A DNA stretch of 27,712 nt from contig JAHHTM010000003.1 of the NCBI GenBank assembly GCA_020024675.1, positions 1-27,712 on the forward strand, given 5' to 3'. The translations under genes were made by a program, and so were the position numbers. This document shows positions 8,423 through 15,290 of the stretch, piece after piece. Position 1 is the first letter of the stretch. The number at the start of each line of letters is the position of its first letter. The notes under the pieces are model-generated. The model was given only the letters and a program-made list of their open reading frames with translations, was not told the DNA's origin and ran no database searches. The stretch comes from Muricomes sp. (GTDB lineage: Bacteria > Bacillota > Clostridia > Lachnospirales > Lachnospiraceae).

Positions 8423-9319
8423 TTATATTTCACATTTTTTGAGAATCCCAAGTCCTACAGGATATGGTCCTGTATGTACCCCAATCGTAGAGCCAATCTG
8501 CATCTTTTGGTAAGTTTCTGGTTCAAAACCTTCTTCTCTTAAGCGTTTCATCAATGTCTCAAGAAACATTTCATACTCCGGAATCTCAATTCCAATCCCT
8601 GTTGCAAGAAGGTATTCTTTTAAATTTATCTTTTCTTCCTTCAAATATGATATAAACTTTTCAATTACTTTTTGTAAAGATTTTTTTCTTCCTCTACAGA
8701 TATCTGCCGATCCCAATTCTCCATTGTAAAAATGAAGGATCGGCTTGATGTTAAGCATACTTCCAGCCACACTTGCTGCCTTACCAATGCGACCACCATG
8801 CTGTAGATATTTCAAATCTTTTGTTGTAAAGAAAATATGTCCTGTGTTTCTGATTTTTTCAAGTTGTGTTACTGCTTCTTTGAGTTCCAATCCCATGTTT
8901 CTAAGACGAACTGCTTCTTCTACAAAAAGTCCTTCCAAATCTGTTACAAGTTCTGAATCTATAACATATATTTGTGCATTTTTGTACTCTTCTTCTACAG
9001 CCATTTTTGCATTCATAGCTGCCTGCAAAGATCCACTGAATTTTTTTGTTAAACAAGTGCATAATACTGGTATATTCTTTTCAGTAAATGGAACAAAAGC
9101 ATCGATATAATCCTGTACAGATGGCATTGATGTTTTAGGAAAGCAACTTTCATGCAGCGCCATCGTTTCATAAAATTCAGAAATTGATATGTCAATTCCT
9201 TCTCTTAAATATTTTTCTCCGTCAAATGTCACATAAAATGGAACTACTGTAACATGTTCTTTTTTTGTATATTCTATATCTAAATCGGCTGCACCGTCAC
9301 ATATAATCTCAAATTTCAT
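8423..9319 (-). CDS. DegV family fatty-acid-binding protein
   Basis: DegV/FakB proteins are cytosolic lipid carriers; FakB members present a fatty acid to the kinase FakA for phospholipid synthesis. The 298 aa show the family pattern: an N-terminal strand MKFEIICDGAADL, the ligand-binding FPKTSMPS (Thr63-Ser64), TKKFSGSLQAA, the YLQHGGRIGKAAS motif, and a C-terminal IGSTIGVHTGPYPVGLG. I start at the ATG at 9319 because AAAGGAAAC sits about 7 nt upstream; the reading frame extends 6 codons further only through a TTG. A good promoter lies at 9383-9411, giving a short leader. No FakA is in the window, so a FakB role is inference from the family. dac follows after 17 bp. Confidence 0.92.
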   Translation of the reverse strand: MKFEIICDGAADLDIEYTKKEHVTVVPFYVTFDGEKYLREGIDISISEFYETMALHESCFPKTSMPSVQDYIDAFVPFTEKNIPVLCTCLTKKFSGSLQAAMNAKMAVEEEYKNAQIYVIDSELVTDLEGLFVEEAVRLRNMGLELKEAVTQLEKIRNTGHIFFTTKDLKYLQHGGRIGKAASVAGSMLNIKPILHFYNGELGSADICRGRKKSLQKVIEKFISYLKEEKINLKEYLLATGIGIEIPEYEMFLETLMKRLREEGFEPETYQKMQIGSTIGVHTGPYPVGLGILKKCEI

Positions 9320-9382
9320 TTTCAAGTTTCCTTTCAATCATTTAATACCGTGTGTGTATATTTAATACAACAGTTAATGGAC

Positions 9383-9411
9383 ATTATACTTTTTTATTCT
9401 CTATAGTTCAA
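9383..9411 (-). promoter_or_regulatory. Sigma-A promoter of degV-dac
   Basis: The minus strand reads TTGAAC (9411-9406) and TATAAT (9388-9383) with a 17-nt spacer. A start near 9376 gives a leader of about 57 nt before the degV ATG at 9319. Confidence 0.8.
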
Positions 9412-9520
9412 TATGTAACGCTTTTTTCATTCATGAAATGCATTTTATTTTCATTTCCTACTGTCTTTTGATATGTAAATAAATTATTACAGAGCTTTCA
9501 ATAACATTTTAACTCACGCA

Positions 9521-9554
9521 AAAATGCATCCTCCATTTCCTGAGGATGCATTTT
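9521..9554. terminator. Bidirectional-looking intrinsic terminator
   Basis: A perfect 13-bp stem (9521-9533 with 9542-9554) encloses an 8-nt loop, with A and T runs at its ends so it could act on either strand. No gene on the plus strand leads into it. On the minus strand it ends the transcription unit that starts near 10146. Confidence 0.85.
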
Positions 9555-9614
9555 AGTTTATATTCAATTTTATCATTCTAAATTTTATATATCGGAGGTA
9601 ATCTTTCGACTTAC

Positions 9615-10000
9615 GTTCCTGTTAGACCTTTACCTCTTCGCTTATTGACTATTGTCCGTTTAACTAACTTGAGCTAATCAAACCTCCTCTTTTTCAATAT
9701 ACAAATTGGTTCATAACGAAATCCATCTACTCTACGTCTCTGGTACCGACTTATATTATAAAATATAGATTTAATCATCTTCCCATGACTAAAACATATT
9801 TTCTATAAATTGATATCCTTTCTATGTTTCTTTACACATATACAGGAATTTTGCTATATGTGGTATCTATATTCAATATGTTTGTAAATGTTAAACCTTA
9901 CTATATAATCCAGTCTCTAACCTCTCCGATTAATTTTTTCATTCTTCTATTTACTGGATTCCCTATCTTCTTCTGGTAAAGGTCTTTACTGTACAGGAAC
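9615..10000. repeat. Interrupted 19-bp inverted repeat spanning ~340 nt
   Basis: On the plus strand 9975-10000 reads GGTAAAGGTCT, a 7-nt insert, then ACAGGAAC. The reverse complement of 9615-9634 reads GGTAAAGGTCT, a single A, then ACAGGAAC. Both blocks (11 and 8 nt) match perfectly. In the minus-strand transcript the two arms can pair as a long-range helix with a bulge. Read as DNA they could instead be terminal repeats of a small element, but no flanking target duplication is visible. Confidence 0.8.
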
Positions 10001-10055
10001 TTCCATTTACCATACCACTAACATATTGATTAATAACTGATGTCACGCTGTCCAT
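9963..10055 (-). CDS. Possible 30-aa small ORF or leader peptide
   Basis: An ATG at 10055 is preceded by a perfect AGGAGG (10070-10065) at a 9-nt spacing, and the frame runs 30 codons to a TAG at 9963. The peptide begins MDSVTSVINQYVSGMVNG and ends TFTRRR. I recognise no family. Against it being a gene: the frame overlaps one arm of the long-range helix and a local GGUAAA/UUUACC helix, and it is short. It could be a translated leader, a genuine microprotein, or a purine-rich RNA segment that mimics a ribosome-binding site. Confidence 0.3.
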   Translation of the reverse strand: MDSVTSVINQYVSGMVNGSSCTVKTFTRRR

Positions 10056-10151
10056 GGGACCCTTCCTCCTTAATCATCATCTAATCCATTCGAACATCTA
10101 TGTATGTTCCTAAGATATTTCATCTTCTCTTTTCTCTTTTGGATTGATTTA

Positions 10152-10180
10152 ATAGTATCACACAAGCGCGTATTTGTCAA
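10152..10180 (-). promoter_or_regulatory. Strong sigma-A promoter of the candidate ncRNA
   Basis: The minus strand has TTGACA (10180-10175), a 17-nt spacer ending in TGTGA that gives an extended -10, and TACTAT (10157-10152). The upstream 100 bp (10181-10273) is A/T-rich with A-runs resembling an UP element, and holds no gene. A start near 10145-10146 is expected. Confidence 0.85.
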
Positions 10181-10273
10181 TGCATTTAAAGTGTTTTTAT
10201 TTTAATAATTTTATAATTGTTTTATTTGTGTGCAATTATCTGATTATTTGTTCAGAATATACTATTCATTATC

Positions 10274-10310
10274 AAAAAAAGATGACAAAGGTATCTTCTC
10301 CTTTGTCATC
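10274..10310 (-). terminator. Intrinsic terminator of metG
   Basis: An 11-bp stem (10281-10291 with 10300-10310) is followed on the minus strand by seven T residues (10280-10274). It lies 29 bp after the metG stop and separates metG from the ncRNA promoter. Confidence 0.92.
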
Positions 10311-10338
10311 TCTTTCATTTATAGAAATCCTACTTTTA

Positions 10339-12243
10339 TTAACAAATCTCTGCACCAGCAGGCATCTCTTTTTCTGGTGTTACCAATGCCAGATTTCCTT
10401 GTGCATCTTCTGCGCAAAGAAGCATTCCTTCTGACAAAATTCCTGCAAGTTTTGCTGGTTTTAAGTTTACAAGTACCATAACTTTTTTTCCAACCATTTC
10501 TTCTGCAGTATAATGCCCTTTAATGCCAGAAACAATTTGTTTTACCTGACTTCCTACTTTTACTTGTGAACAAAGTAATTTTCTTGATTTTTTTACTTCC
10601 TCACATGAAATAATTTCTCCAACCTGGAACTGCATTGCACCAAACTGGTCATATGTGATCTCTGGTTTTGCCTCTATATCAATCACATCTTCTTCTTTTT
10701 CTTCCTCCTCCACAACTGGTGGATGAAGTTCTGCAACTTTTGCAAGTACCTCTTCAAGGTCCAGTCTCTGGAAAAGAATTTCCGGTTTATCAGTTACGTG
10801 TCCATCATTTAACTGTGCAAGTATTTTTTTGCTTGTTGATGGCATAAATGACTCTAATAATTTTGCTCCGGCAGAAATTCCCTGAATCAGATTGAATAAT
10901 ACTGTTTCGAGTCTGTCTTTCTTTTCTTCATCTTTTGCAAGAACCCATGGCATTGTCTCATCAATATACTTATTGCAACGTTTGAAGAGATTGAAAATCT
11001 CTGTGATAGCATCAGCTACACGAAGCTCTTCCATCTTAGCATCTACTGCTTTTGGTGTTTTTTCTATAAATGCTTTTAAATCGGCATCTACATCTTCTGT
11101 AACCGTTTTATCTGTTACGACTCCACCAAAGTATTTATTTGTCATAGATACTGTTCGATTTACAAGATTTCCAAGTGTGTTTGCAAGATCTGAATTCAGA
11201 CGCTCTACCATCAGTTCCCATGAAATAACACCATCATTTTCGAATGGCATCTCATGAAGCACAAAATAACGCACTGCATCTACTCCAAAGAAATCAACAA
11301 GCTCATCTGCATAAAGTACATTTCCTTTTGATTTACTCATTTTTCCATCACCCTGAAGAAGCCATGGATGTCCAAAAATCTGTTTTGGAAGTGGAAGATC
11401 TAATGCCATAAGGAATATTGGCCAATAAATTGTATGGAAACGAATGATATCTTTACCAATAAGATGAAGATCTGCAGGCCAGTTTTTCTTAAATAGATCT
11501 GTGTTTTCTCCATCACAATCATATCCGATTCCTGTAATATAGTTTGTTAAAGCATCAAGCCATACATATACAACGTGTTTTGGATCAAAATCTACCGGAA
11601 TTCCCCATTTAAAAGAAGTTCTTGATACACAAAGATCCTGAAGTCCTGGAAGTAAGAAGTTATTCATCATTTCATTTTTACGTGATACCGGCTGAATAAA
11701 TTCTGGATGAGTATTGATATGCTCGATAAGTCGATCTGCATACTTACTCATTTTAAAGAAATAAGCTTCTTCTTTTGCAGGCTGTACTTCACGGCCACAA
11801 TCCGGGCATTTTCCATCTACTAACTGTGACTCTGTAAAGAATGACTCACATGGTGTACAGTATAATCCCTCATAGTGTCCCTTATAAATATCTCCCTGAT
11901 CATATAACTTCTTAAAGATCTTCTGAACCTGTTTTTCATGATCTGCATCTGTTGTACGAATAAATTTATCATAAGAAGTATCCATCATATCCCAGATATT
12001 TTTAATCTGTCCTGATACATTATCTACAAATTCCTTTGGTGAAACTCCTGCTTCCTGAGCCTTTAACTCTATCTTTTGTCCATGTTCATCTGTACCTGTC
12101 TGGAAAAATACATCATATCCCTGACTTCTTTTATATCTTGCAATAGCATCTGCAAGAACAACTTCATAAGTGTTACCGATATGCGGTTTACCTGATGTAT
12201 AAGCAATTGCTGTAGTAATATAATATTTTGGTTTTTCTGACAT
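10339..12243 (-). CDS. metG: Methionyl-tRNA synthetase with C-terminal tRNA-binding domain
   Basis: MetRS (EC 6.1.1.10) charges initiator and elongator tRNA-Met. The 634 aa start with a Rossmann fold carrying the HIGH-like HIGN (21-24) and TGTDEHGQK. The connective-peptide zinc site has Cys129, Cys132, Cys146 and Cys149, a single CxxC...CxxC knuckle. KMSKS is at 301-305. After an acidic linker (EEEEKEEDVID) comes a C-terminal EMAP/Trbp111-type OB fold starting FGAMQFQVGEI, used for tRNA binding and dimerisation. I start at the ATG at 12243 because AAAGGAGAAAG lies just upstream and MSEKPKYYITTAIAYTSG matches the normal N-terminus; the open frame continues 21 codons upstream without support. 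A Met-specific T-box leader precedes the gene and a terminator follows it. Confidence 0.97.
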   Translation of the reverse strand: MSEKPKYYITTAIAYTSGKPHIGNTYEVVLADAIARYKRSQGYDVFFQTGTDEHGQKIELKAQEAGVSPKEFVDNVSGQIKNIWDMMDTSYDKFIRTTDADHEKQVQKIFKKLYDQGDIYKGHYEGLYCTPCESFFTESQLVDGKCPDCGREVQPAKEEAYFFKMSKYADRLIEHINTHPEFIQPVSRKNEMMNNFLLPGLQDLCVSRTSFKWGIPVDFDPKHVVYVWLDALTNYITGIGYDCDGENTDLFKKNWPADLHLIGKDIIRFHTIYWPIFLMALDLPLPKQIFGHPWLLQGDGKMSKSKGNVLYADELVDFFGVDAVRYFVLHEMPFENDGVISWELMVERLNSDLANTLGNLVNRTVSMTNKYFGGVVTDKTVTEDVDADLKAFIEKTPKAVDAKMEELRVADAITEIFNLFKRCNKYIDETMPWVLAKDEEKKDRLETVLFNLIQGISAGAKLLESFMPSTSKKILAQLNDGHVTDKPEILFQRLDLEEVLAKVAELHPPVVEEEEKEEDVIDIEAKPEITYDQFGAMQFQVGEIISCEEVKKSRKLLCSQVKVGSQVKQIVSGIKGHYTAEEMVGKKVMVLVNLKPAKLAGILSEGMLLCAEDAQGNLALVTPEKEMPAGAEIC

Positions 12244-12307
12244 TACTCTTTCTCCTTTTCTTTCATAACAACACGTTTGAGCTATAAAATACAAGCTGTA
12301 TTTCAAT

Positions 12308-12341
12308 AAAAAAATCCCGCCTTCTCATATAAGAAGACGGG
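12308..12341 (-). terminator. T-box-controlled terminator upstream of metG
   Basis: A 10-bp stem (12316-12325 with 12332-12341, one G-U in the RNA) with a 6-nt loop is followed by a run of seven U residues on the minus-strand transcript. Confidence 0.92.
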
Positions 12342-12601
12342 TCTGATTCCGTGTTACCACCTCTTGTTCGTCCTATCCTCACAAACAGGACCTTAGCAAG
12401 TGCCTTTTAGCACTCGTCCGCTATAATGGGCGGTCCCATCGCAGCCTTGCAGGATTTCCTGTTCGGTGCGCCACTTGGAAGCCATGTTCGCCAAAATTTC
12501 ATCTTTCCCTCTCAGCTTTGAGACTTGATATCTCTATAGGAATTCTCTGTAAAATTTCCTCTTGGTTACTCTCTTCGTCACTGCGTTTTCTCTTTAACTT
12601 A
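12308..12601 (-). ncRNA. T-box leader (Met) of metG
   Basis: The T-box element GAGGTGGTAACACGG has its UGGU bulge at 12359-12356. The Stem I context GCGAAC-ATG-GCTTCC places an ATG (methionine) specifier at 12485-12483, followed by a purine, at the same position relative to flanking GAA and CTTC as ATC in the ileS leader. The leader ends in a U-tailed terminator. Between the terminator and metG (12244-12307) a further small hairpin AAATACA/TGTATTT (12287-12303) precedes the ribosome-binding site. Confidence 0.93.
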
Positions 12602-12607
12602 AGTAAA

Positions 12608-12636
12608 AGCGTATCACAGCATTTTAAGAATGTCAA
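12608..12636 (-). promoter_or_regulatory. Sigma-A promoter of metG
   Basis: The minus strand shows TTGACA (12636-12631), a 17-nt spacer ending TGTGA (extended -10) and TACGCT (12613-12608). The -35 begins only 2 bp after the niaR stop codon, so the nad operon runs straight into this promoter with no terminator of its own. Confidence 0.75.
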
Positions 12637-12638
12637 GG

Positions 12639-13172
12639 TCATTCTCTACCGTCAGTTTCTGATACACTGATAAAAAATCCCTTATTTTTCAGCATTTCCT
12701 CAATCAAATCTAATGTCTCTTCACTGTCTGCCGCCACTTTATGATAATGATAATTTGAGGTGATATTTTTTAACGGGCTGGACTTTCCTGAACGGATATC
12801 TTCAAGAAATTCTTCCGCTTTTCTTCTCGAATTAATATTTAATGTTGCTTCCATATGTCCATATACCCTGTGATTGATCATAACATTTACAATTTTTCCA
12901 CCAAGATCTACAATCGAAAAAAGTTCTGTTTCAAGATCTTCATCCGTGTGCGATATTTTAAAAACTCTGCTCACTTCATTTGGCTCATTTAATAGATAGC
13001 CTCTGTTTGTGGAAATAATTTCATATCCTGCTGCACGAATTAATGCAATATCCTGTACAATTACCTGACGGCTTACATTAAACATCTGAGCCAATGATTT
13101 TCCTGATACCGGAACATCGCTATTTTTAATTTGTGCAATGATCTCATGTCTTCTTTCTACTCCTGTCAGCAT
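12639..13172 (-). CDS. niaR: NiaR, niacin-responsive repressor of NAD biosynthesis
   Basis: NiaR (YrxA) is a cytosolic repressor that uses nicotinic acid as corepressor and controls nad genes. The 177 aa contain an N-terminal HTH_11 domain (about 5-60, GKSLAQMFNVSRQVIVQDIA) and a C-terminal 3H domain. The 3H metal ligands of the T. maritima homologue map to His75, Glu83 (eight residues later), His142 and His144 (the H-x-H of YHYH). I choose the ATG at 13172, with AGGTGG about 8 nt upstream, over an in-frame GTG four codons earlier. It is the last gene of nadA-nadB-nadC-niaR, 45 bp after nadC, so it probably represses its own operon. The alternative of a different 3H-domain ligand is possible, but context favours niacin. 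Confidence 0.93.
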   Translation of the reverse strand: MLTGVERRHEIIAQIKNSDVPVSGKSLAQMFNVSRQVIVQDIALIRAAGYEIISTNRGYLLNEPNEVSRVFKISHTDEDLETELFSIVDLGGKIVNVMINHRVYGHMEATLNINSRRKAEEFLEDIRSGKSSPLKNITSNYHYHKVAADSEETLDLIEEMLKNKGFFISVSETDGRE

Positions 13173-13217
13173 ATCCACTGCCACCTTTCTTTCTTGTTTC
13201 TGTTGGTTTGAAATGTA

Positions 13218-14069
13218 TTAAATGGCATGAAGATTTTTTAATGAAATATCCAGGATCGGCGCAGAATGTGTAAGAGCTCCACTAGATACATAATCAACGC
13301 CTAATTCAATGATACGACTGATATTTTCTTTCGTAACATTTCCGGAACATTCTGTTTCTGCTCTTCCATCAATAATGCGGATAGCTTCTTTCATTTCTTC
13401 TACTGTCATGTTGTCTAACATGATAATGTCTGCACCTGCTTCAACCGCCTCTTTTACCATAGCAAGGTTTTCTGTCTCTACTTCTATCTTTCTTACAAAT
13501 GGTGCATATTCTTTCGCCATCTGAACTGCTTTTGTAACACTTCCTGCTGCTCCAATGTGATTATCTTTAAGCATAACTCCGTCTGACAAATTATATCTGT
13601 GATTATATCCACCACCTGCCCGAACAGCGTATTTTTCAAAGATACGCATATTTGGAGTCGTTTTTCTTGTATCAAGTAATTTTGTTTTACTTCCTTTCAA
13701 AAGTTCTGCAACGGAATGTGTATATGTTGCAATACCGCTCATTCTCTGGAGATAATTAAGGGCAACTCTTTCTCCTGATAAAAGTACTCGGATGTCTCCG
13801 ATTACTTTTCCCATCAACTGTTTGTTCTTTACTTCATCTCCATCTTTACAGTAAAATTCTACTTCAACTTCTGGATCAAGAAGTTCAAATACTCTTTTAA
13901 ACACATCTAATCCTGCAATAATCCCATCTTGCTTACAGATCAGATCAACTTCACCTTTTACATACTCTTTCATTACCGCATTTGTAGAAACATCTTCACT
14001 TGAAATATCTTCTTCTAATGCAGCAAGAATAAGATGGTCTGCCTGTAAAGTCATTGTTATTCCATTCAT
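13218..14069 (-). CDS. nadC: Nicotinate-nucleotide pyrophosphorylase (quinolinate phosphoribosyltransferase)
   Basis: NadC (EC 2.4.2.19) converts quinolinate and PRPP to nicotinate mononucleotide, CO2 and pyrophosphate, the third de novo step. The 283 aa have the family length. Visible active-site motifs are SGERVALNYLQRMSGIAT (Arg101), LDTRKTTPNMR (Arg135, Lys136), HRYNLSDGVMLKDNH (His157, Arg158, Lys168) and the TIM-barrel strands IEVETENL, IIMLDNM and YVSSGALTHSA. The ATG at 14069 follows AAGGAGAAAATAG. It lies 27 bp after nadB within the nad operon. Confidence 0.97.
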   Translation of the reverse strand: MNGITMTLQADHLILAALEEDISSEDVSTNAVMKEYVKGEVDLICKQDGIIAGLDVFKRVFELLDPEVEVEFYCKDGDEVKNKQLMGKVIGDIRVLLSGERVALNYLQRMSGIATYTHSVAELLKGSKTKLLDTRKTTPNMRIFEKYAVRAGGGYNHRYNLSDGVMLKDNHIGAAGSVTKAVQMAKEYAPFVRKIEVETENLAMVKEAVEAGADIIMLDNMTVEEMKEAIRIIDGRAETECSGNVTKENISRIIELGVDYVSSGALTHSAPILDISLKNLHAI

Positions 14070-14096
14070 CTATTTTCTCCTTTTCAATTATAGAAT

Positions 14097-15275
14097 CTAA
14101 TCTGCCTGATACATTTTATTTATTTTTTCTGCAGCGCGTTTTGCAAATACAAGACTCTCTAAAAGTGAGTTACTTGCAAGTCGATTTTTACCATGTACTC
14201 CATTGCAACTTGTCTCACCTGCTGCAAATAAATTTTCCATGGATGTTTTGCTGTCAGAGTCAACCCATACGCCCCCCATAAAATAATGTTGTGCCGGTAC
14301 TACTGGAATGCATTCTTTTGTTACATCATATCCTTCTTCCAGACAACGCTGATAAATATTAGGGAAGTGCTTTAAAATTTCATCTTTATCTATATTTTCC
14401 ATAGACAACCATACGAAATCTGTTCCATCTTTTTCCATCTGTTCATGTATCGCATTTGCGACAACATCTCGGGGAAGAAGTTCGTTAACAAATCTTTCTT
14501 TATTTTTGTTATATAAAACAGCTCCTTCACCACGAACAGATTCTGTAATCAAAAATCTTCTTCCTGGTTTCTTCGAGTATAATGTCGTAGGATGGATCTG
14601 AACATAATCAAGGTGTTCCATTTTAACACCATGTTCCTGACCAATGCGGATTGCATCCCCTGTCAAATGTGGAAAATTTGTAGAGTGCTTATAGTTTCCG
14701 CCAATTCCCCCTGTTGCAAGGATTGTATAATCTGCATATATTTCCATTTCTTCTGCATCATCCTTATTTTCCTTTGCAACAATTCCAACACAAGCATCAT
14801 TTTCCACAATAAGATCTGTCATGGTCGTATACTCCATCATCTTAACATTGGGAAGTTCTCTGACACATGCAAGAAGTTTGCTTGTAATTTCTTTTCCAGT
14901 TACATCTTCATGATATAAAATTCTCGGCTTTGAATGTGCACCTTCTCTTGTGTATGTAAGTTCACCATTTACTTTTTCAAAATCTACTCCGTAATCAATC
15001 AGATCATTGATAATTTCTCTTGACTGTCTGATCATGATATCGACTGATTCTTTACGATTTTCATAATGACCTGCTTTCATTGTATCTTCAAAAAAGCTGT
15101 CATAATCATTCTCATCTCTTAAAACACAAATTCCTCCCTGCGCAAGAAATGAATCACTACTTTCTGCATCTGCTTTTGTCAACATCAGTATTTGTTTATC
15201 TGACGGAAGATTTAATGCTGAAAATAAACCTGCAACTCCTGTTCCAACTACTACGACATCTGTTTCTAATTTCAT
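14097..15275 (-). CDS. nadB: L-aspartate oxidase, short form
   Basis: NadB (EC 1.4.3.16) is a FAD enzyme that oxidises L-aspartate to iminoaspartate, which NadA uses. The FAD-binding VVVVGTGVAGLFSA is at residues 7-20, SFLAQGGI follows, and ILATGGIGG marks the second FAD contact. The catalytic domain shows YVQIHPTTL and RGEGAVLYN, and the C-terminus AAGETSCNGVHGKNRLASNS. At 392 aa it lacks the C-terminal helical domain that makes E. coli NadB about 540 aa. The end after the last FAD motif is clean, so this looks like a natural short form rather than a frameshift. The ATG has AAAGGA upstream, and nadA ends 15 bp before it. Related fumarate reductase flavoproteins are excluded by the nad context. 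Confidence 0.95.
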   Translation of the reverse strand: MKLETDVVVVGTGVAGLFSALNLPSDKQILMLTKADAESSDSFLAQGGICVLRDENDYDSFFEDTMKAGHYENRKESVDIMIRQSREIINDLIDYGVDFEKVNGELTYTREGAHSKPRILYHEDVTGKEITSKLLACVRELPNVKMMEYTTMTDLIVENDACVGIVAKENKDDAEEMEIYADYTILATGGIGGNYKHSTNFPHLTGDAIRIGQEHGVKMEHLDYVQIHPTTLYSKKPGRRFLITESVRGEGAVLYNKNKERFVNELLPRDVVANAIHEQMEKDGTDFVWLSMENIDKDEILKHFPNIYQRCLEEGYDVTKECIPVVPAQHYFMGGVWVDSDSKTSMENLFAAGETSCNGVHGKNRLASNSLLESLVFAKRAAEKINKMYQAD

Positions 15276-15290
15276 TTTTATCGTCCTTTC

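Larger units (their letters stand above)
9521..10146 (-). ncRNA. Candidate large structured noncoding RNA (~620 nt)
   Basis: No convincing protein gene fills this stretch, yet it has a strong promoter (10152-10180) and terminator (9521-9554) on the minus strand. Predicted helices, read from the 5' end: AAUCCA/UGGAUU (10140-10145 with 10083-10088) closing two hairpins (10112-10126, 10092-10109); AAUCCAGU/ACUGGAUU (9953-9960 with 9907-9914); a 9-bp helix 9875-9883/9792-9800 enclosing an 8-bp hairpin 9855-9862/9835-9842; AGUCAU/AUGAUU (9785-9790 with 9773-9778); UAUAUU/AAUAUA (9762-9767 with 9752-9757); an 8-bp hairpin 9676-9683/9658-9665 (two G-U pairs); and a long-range 19-bp helix (9975-10000 with 9615-9634). 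The length is in the class of OLE, ROOL and GOLLD RNAs. OLE seems unlikely because its usual isoprenoid-gene neighbours are absent. The RNA may alternatively be a decayed gene or mobile element. Family membership is not established. Confidence 0.6.

Noticed and set aside
9674..9778. 34-codon minus-strand frame beginning MIKSIFYNIS and ending KKRRFD
   Set aside because: It looks protein-like, but no properly spaced ribosome-binding site is visible and it overlaps several RNA helices; I treat it as part of the candidate ncRNA.
9615..10000. Miniature inverted-repeat transposon
   Set aside because: The terminal repeats fit, but no target-site duplication is seen and the promoter and terminator lie outside the repeats in a way that suits a transcription unit.
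9903..10010. Frame in the ncRNA reading FLYSKDLYQKKIGNPVNRR, possible frameshifted continuation of the 30-aa ORF
   Set aside because: It has no start codon and needs a frameshift; both flanks form perfect complementary helices. A decayed gene remains possible but is not the simpler reading.
12244..12306. 21-residue N-terminal extension of MetRS
   Set aside because: It covers the metG leader hairpin and ribosome-binding site and is unlike any MetRS N-terminus.
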